Positions 59,201 to 64,000 of a stretch of 64,000 nt of DNA are shown here, piece by piece. This DNA is from Eretmocerus hayati (taxonomy: Eukaryota; Arthropoda; Insecta; Hymenoptera; Aphelinidae). Below the pieces are notes generated by a model. It had not been told where the DNA came from, did not search any database, and saw only the letters and a list, made by a program, of their open reading frames with translations. Both the position numbers and the translations under genes were made by a program. The DNA is taken from contig CM056742.1 in the NCBI GenBank assembly GCA_029851415.1, positions 150,603,121 through 150,667,120 of the forward strand. The letters run 5' to 3'. Numbering within the stretch: position 1 is the first letter of the stretch; each line of letters begins with the position of its first letter.

Positions 59201-59812
59201 TCTACTTTGATTAGATGGTGTTTACCCCCATTCATCGAGAGCAAAAGTGAAGTCGTGGCTATTGAAACTTTCTGTATTAGGAGTTGTGATTGGTAAAATC
59301 AATACGTCAACTCTCATATGTTGCATCATGTTCGTGAAATTGCCAGGATCACGTAACGAGTAGTAAGTTTCACAGCTGCAATTATGTAAAACCATCCTGT
59401 AACAATTAATATGCCGTGAATAGATGATCTTAGCTCGAGGTTTATGGAGAAGTGAATGATTGATGAAATTTTGGGCTCACGTAAAATTGAGTAATTCAGC
59501 AAGTAATTTCCAAACATCAGCAACGAATCCGGACACATTTTCACCACTTTCATCCAGCATCCAATCATCTAAAAACTTCGAGAATGGATTCATTTATAGT
59601 TTTTGGTGGATAAATTCATTCATTTGATGGGATATGTTTACCTCACAGCTTATGAAGTCGATTTTCATTCCACAAAGATTTAGATTCTTCACACTTGGGA
59701 AATTTTTCTGTTCATACGATAGTAAATTATCCCAACTTCTATTCAGTGAACCCAGCTCATCTGCGTCGCATCCCATTATCCACAAAAACATAAGGAGAGC
59801 CAATCTATTCAT
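56264..59812 (-). CDS. Ionotropic receptor (IR) gene C, 7 exons, 446 aa
   Basis: Exons: 59812-59642, 59575-59481, 59396-59226, 58065-57848, 57734-57517, 56878-56631, 56483-56264; sum 1,341 nt. It lies head-to-tail ~0.8 kb upstream of gene B with the same exon plan. The signal peptide is MNRLALLMFLWIMGCDA. S1: SGFVADVWKLLAELLNF and HNCSCETYYSLRDPGNF. M1: FWYLILLFYFLISTLSLIVQ. Pore: DHFFYCFGALCNQG. M3: SLFLWLLVTSFSMQIYVVL. S2: LFYDTDYKILIMKESD and VGGISKGF. M4: LLPSIVFISGSCISIAILII. It is closest to gene A in several blocks (YYSLRDP, FGALC). Intron 3 (1.16 kb) has been enlarged by a Tigger-type element carrying a further MITE. No frameshift or stop was found. Confidence 0.87.
58102..59202. mobile_element. 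Tigger-type element in intron 3 of IR gene C (~1.1 kb)
   Basis: The left end CAGGAATCCCTTGTAATCCG follows TA. The right end reads, in reverse complement, GAAAAATCCCTTGTATTATC and is followed by TA. Internal CCGCGGAT motifs match the family at 43057-44446. I do not recognise a transposase. A C tract lies at 59099-59109. Confidence 0.6.
58503..58831. mobile_element. Palindromic MITE, 329 bp, TTA duplication (Harbinger-like?)
   Basis: The ends CAAGGGGGGATCAC and GTGGTCCCCCCTTG are flanked by TTA (58500-58502 and 58832-58834), the 3-bp target duplication of PIF/Harbinger elements. The arms are ~120 bp: CCACCTAGAATATGAAGAAC near 58562 pairs with a segment ending TTCATATTCTAGGTAGTTG near 58773, and both share GTAACTCCGTC. 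It sits inside the Tigger-type element, which itself sits in IR gene C. Confidence 0.7.
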
Positions 59813-62727
59813 TTCAGATGCAGCTATTACAGTTGAGCTGTGCTAAATACGTACAAGCCTGAATGCATATTGATGTAATGCGTCATGAACTTGTGCTCAT
59901 TTCAAATATTCATGACGAACTTTTCTGATTTTGTGTCCCAGAATATTGTTTTGTTAGCCTTCCGTGCCTGTAATTGGACTTGATATCCATCTTTGAGTAA
60001 TTTTTGTGTAAGCATGACGAATACTGATTATCGAGTCAACAGATGAATGCTCGTGACGTTCTTGGGATCATGGTAACATTCATATTGAATGTTCGAATTA
60101 AACTGAGAAAACCAGCCAACACTCATTGTCATATCTTTTTAGAATCAGGGGACGATGAATCCAGATAGAGCGAAAGTTTTTTCACAAAGTGTTGGAAATC
60201 TCATTGTAATGCCAAATTCAGAATAATTTCGATAATAGTTTCTTTTGTGCTCGAGATGATGTATCTAGTTGAATGAATGTTTTATCGGAACTTGGAACAA
60301 AATAACTAATTCTTCACGTGACCAACGTTCTACCTGTCATATTTACACTTGCCAGATCAGGGTGGAATAAAAGTTCAGCGTGTCGATACATAATTATGTC
60401 GCTGTACATCCAAAAAGATGTGAATCGAATACTGGATTCTTAATACACTGATGGTATAAATAAATCTTAGGAATAGAGCAACCCACTTGAAATAAAATTT
60501 TCTACGGAATGATGTTCACGTCTCTCGGCGTGGTAGTCCAATCGTTGACTGATCGTCCCGCGACGATGATTGTACTTGGCCAACTGATCGGGCAGCGATT
60601 TGTGTATAATGTAGCCAAAAGCTCAGAATATACAGCAACAAAGTAGACGTGTGGGTGATCAACCATACAAGCATGAATCACCAGTGTCAGCGATCACCTG
60701 CCTATCTCTCCCGTGCATCTTGATATTTTCAACGAACGCTTTCTATGCATTCTTTAGAAACATAATGTTTTGCGTTTTGTTGAGAGCAATATCGTAGGAG
60801 TATACATGGAGCATTCGAAGCAATTCTCTATTCTTCTGACTGTAGTCAGAATCCAAAATGTTAATATTTCCAAAATCTCTATTGTGGTTGTGTTCTCAAG
60901 AATGCATAGCTAAAGCGGGTGTTTCTTATTAATTTCACAGTTAATTTTCTCAAAACTTTTTCAAATAGGAATGAATCACTTTTCCCTTACATATCCACAT
61001 ACATGATTGATTCTTCAAATCTTGGTTCACTTCACATGGTTATACAGCTTAAACTTTCGATTATACCTTTTTTGTGGAATGCAGTTTGAAATTCTGAACC
61101 CTAGTCACCGCGAATAGAAAATTCATATTTTACGAGAGCGAATGTTTCTTTCTTGTTTCATCTTCCATACATACGGATGTCCGGATAAAAGGAGTATTTC
61201 ACATGGAGTATTGATGGCTTTGCGAAGCGAACAATCAAAAACAGTAAGTAGTACGAGTACGTCTGTAGTCAGACATACTCAACCGGTCCAACATCCATCG
61301 GTCTATGCTCGCGTAAATTACACGATGCATTTGAATGGCTCAGAGCTTGTTATACGGAGATAAGCTCATATCCACACGCAATTTCTACCTAACGCATACA
61401 CGCGATTTGCTCAGGTGGCATATAAATATGTATTGTGCATGAATGCTTGAGGAGTTGGAGTATTAGGGCGCGACGACGGGTTTGTTGGCTTCACTCAGTG
61501 TGCAAGCGTGCTATTTACCCTCTTGTTTACCCTCGGGGCCGCATAATCACGTTAACTCACACCTCCACTACCAACCCAACTTATATATGTATACATACAA
61601 TATATATTGCTGTATACTGGGTCGGAGAGTCTCTCTTCAAGTTGTTACCACGTTCACGCCTGCGTAGGCGGAAAATTCGACCGGACAACTACCTATCTCC
61701 GACTATAGTCCATTCTTCCACTCGACTGCGTGATAATTCATTCAAAGGGATTGAGACGAGATGTGAGTCGTAGCAAGCTATACGATCTCTGAGCGCTTTA
61801 TATTTTGACCGACGTTTGGACAATGGATGTGGTGAATTAATCGTCCAGTTGAGTGAGGAGAAAATTTCAGATATCTTGATGTCGAACGTGACTGAGATCG
61901 TGATCAAAACTTCATTTAATCAGCTGAGGTAGTATTTGTAATCTTCATACTGTTTTCATAGACTGAAACTTTTTTACATTTTATGATTTTCGGACTGTCA
62001 CAAAATTTCCTCATTTCGGTACTATCGCAACATCACGAGAGAATTTTAGTCAGTGCATTTTCCATCCCGTTTGTTGAGGTAGAAACCACCAAACCAAGCT
62101 CTCTTGATTGTGAGAAATGTTCGGTATGCTATCCATGCAAGTCAATATACATGAATTTTATTTCCGGTACATACCACTTTGAATCTGATTGTTTTGTGAT
62201 CTACAGGTTCTCAGTTTCGTATGGGTATCTCATATGTTTGATTTCACGTGGTCAGCCAATTATCGTCACACCTCACTGAAAGCAAAAGTTTTACTTTCCA
62301 TGGATTTATACACCCTTTTTGATGAAGTTTCCATTCAATTTCTGGAGAACCGGAACAGACGATCTAATGGACATCATCAATGCACTATTTTCCCAAATTT
62401 GAAGAATTCACGAATCCAACAATACCATGGATTCACAAGGTTGTTGCATCATTGAAAGGCACAGAGAATTGGCAAAAGGTTATGAGGCTGTCCTACTCCA
62501 CGCGATACTTTTTCTGATCCTAACACTTGGTTCAAATAAAAGACTCCCGTATCTAACATAGTTTACTATGATATACTGATTATATAACATTGAAAAAAGC
62601 TGCAGTATATCCCTGAACTCTATTCAAGTCCGCCGGATCGTTCTGATCATGAACAAATACGGCCTCAAAAGAGATTCAAGTGTTGATGCGATTCATATTC
62701 TAGATCCTCACAAACCTGATGAAAACA
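59813..62727. other. Upstream of IR gene C, nothing supported
   Basis: Presumed promoter region of gene C, then unassigned DNA. There are short ORFs only; the 112-codon plus-strand ORF at 61435-61773 lacks any recognisable domain. Confidence 0.35.
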
Positions 62728-63622
62728 CAGGACCGGTCAAAAGTTTCACGGGACCCAAAATTTCTATTTGCAATTTTGTGAATTGAATTACTAGGATCTA
62801 CTTCACCGAGAAAGACTTTCCCAGGGCTCATTTTGAGGGTCTTTTCGCTCACGCTACGATGGCAATATTCTTTTATATTCACATGAATCGAAATCTTTCC
62901 AATTTTAGCTTAAAAGAGTGTCAATTCCGATGAGTTTTTGGAGAATCTCTTGGCCCCTGTTAGTCGAAGGTACAGAGCTGTTTCAAAATTAAACTTGTGA
63001 GACTTGAAAATGCAAACTCAGAGCTTCGAAATTCGTTTCCAAACTTCTTCTTACGCCACTTTCAGCCTGAGCTATGACATTTTCTGTGCGGAAAGTTTCT
63101 CCGTAAAGAATAGCACTCTAATGAAAAAATCTGGAAAAATGCGTTTTATGAGGGATATAATCTTCGTTTCTGGTGTCTGTGTTCTATATCGTTATCAAGG
63201 AAACGAAAAATGTGGGGAATATGACTCAAAAAGCGAAATTCTTCGTCATTTTTTAATGAGGGTACTATTTTTCGCCTTAAAACTTTATTCACAAAAAATG
63301 TTATAGCTCGGACTGGAAGTAGCGTAGGGAGACGTTCAAAAACAAATTTGAAAGCTCCAGACTTCAACTTCCTAATCTCCTGAGTTTTATTTCAAAACAA
63401 TTCTGTATCTTCGACTAACAGGGTCCAAGAGATCCTCTCAAAAATCGTCGAAATTGACACTTTCTCAAGCGGAAATTGGAAAGATCCCGATTCGTGGATA
63501 CTTGAAAAGATCTCCAAAATGAAGCCTGATGAGGTCCTTTTTGTTCAAGTAGTACTTAATACTTCCATTCACAAAATTGTTGAAAGAAATTCAGGGTGCC
63601 CTGAAACTTTTGACCAACAGTG
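62728..63622. mobile_element. Tc1-type palindromic MITE, second family, ~0.9 kb
   Basis: The left end CAGGACCGGTCAAAAGTTTC and the right end, in reverse complement, CACTGTTGGTCAAAAGTTTC are inverted repeats. The arms run ~270 bp: TTTCCAATTTTAGCTT near 62898 pairs with GCGGAAATTGGAAA near 63469, and TGTTAGTCGAAGGTACAGA near 62958 pairs with TCTGTATCTTCGACTAACA near 63402. The centre (~63000-63360) encodes nothing recognisable. The TA duplications are not clean, so this copy is old. Confidence 0.6.
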
Positions 63623-64000
63623 CTCACCTGAAAATCGATGATGACATTTTCTGTAAAACTTGAAGTCAAGACGAGATAAGATCGTCACAAGATGATGATT
63701 TATACATGCGCTGCTCAAAATACGAAAAATGGGTTAGAATACTCACTCTTCACACCTCTCCGCTCTGATTTTGAGTTATTTGCCGTAATGGTTCAGGCTT
63801 TTCATCCGCGTAACGTAGTACCTTGATGCATGAAACTTGACGTCCATCAAGATTTATCGATAAGCGTGATATTAAGGTTCTGATGATCCATATCCACGGA
63901 CTAATGGTAGAAAATGACCTATTGTAGAGAAAAACTTAATGCAGTTCGTGCAAACATGTCATAAGAATCTCACGATGTCGCAAATGAACATCAATCTAAA

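Noticed and set aside
59568..59568. Acceptor TTTTTAG|ATGATTGG for IR gene C exon 2
   Set aside because: It breaks the frame; CTCGAAG|TTTTTAG at 59575 gives 95 nt and phase 0, matching genes A and B.
60531..60600. tRNA-like GGCGTGGTAGTCCAATCG segment
   Set aside because: It fails the A-box consensus and no cloverleaf can be drawn.

Overview
This window is eukaryotic and almost certainly from an insect genome. It is AT-rich, its genes are split by GT-AG introns, and it carries a Dscam-family neuronal adhesion gene, three chemosensory-type ionotropic receptors (IRs) and a dense load of arthropod-style transposons. A hymenopteran is my guess, not something the sequence proves. All four multi-exon genes lie on the minus strand.

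Layout. 1-3122: the 5' part of a Ty3/gypsy-like LTR retrotransposon on the minus strand. It has an 1,100-bp LTR, a primer-binding site, gag, and a protease-RT frame reached through a -1 slippery heptamer; the rest runs off the left edge. 3.4-9.2 kb: a pile of non-autonomous elements (an inverted duplication, a foldback-like element, a Tigger-type MITE with a TTAA-flanked MITE inside it, and a palindromic Tc1-type MITE), plus one possible signal-peptide exon. 9.2-13.8 kb: mostly featureless, with a Mutator-like transposase remnant near 12.5 kb. 13.8-18.4 kb: IR gene A. 18.4-25.5 kb: a LINE fragment, a 162-170-bp tandem array with dimeric structure, and more MITEs. 25.5-50.5 kb: 28 exons of a Dscam paralogue, from the second half of Ig2 to the stop codon. 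53.4-59.8 kb: IR genes B and C in tandem. 59.8-64 kb: no gene seen; one further ~0.9-kb palindromic MITE.

Genes. I derived splice sites by hand. The Dscam exons join to 5,396 nt, which is two leading bases plus exactly 1,798 codons. The order is Ig2(partial)-Ig9, FN1-4, Ig10, FN5-6, a transmembrane helix and a cytoplasmic tail ending EFTIHV. The Ig1 exon, the first half of Ig2 and the start codon were not found; if they lie beyond 64 kb, IR genes B and C are nested in a Dscam intron on the same strand. The three IR genes have seven exons each, with identical phases and almost identical internal exon lengths (95, 171, 215-218, 218, 248 nt), so they are duplicates of one ancestor. They encode receptors of 446-469 aa with a signal peptide, a two-lobed ligand-binding domain, a pore module and no large amino-terminal domain.

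Interaction. No operon logic applies. The genes share a strand and a neighbourhood, and most of the remaining DNA is transposon-derived. Several elements are long palindromes lying in introns, so they would be transcribed as hairpins.
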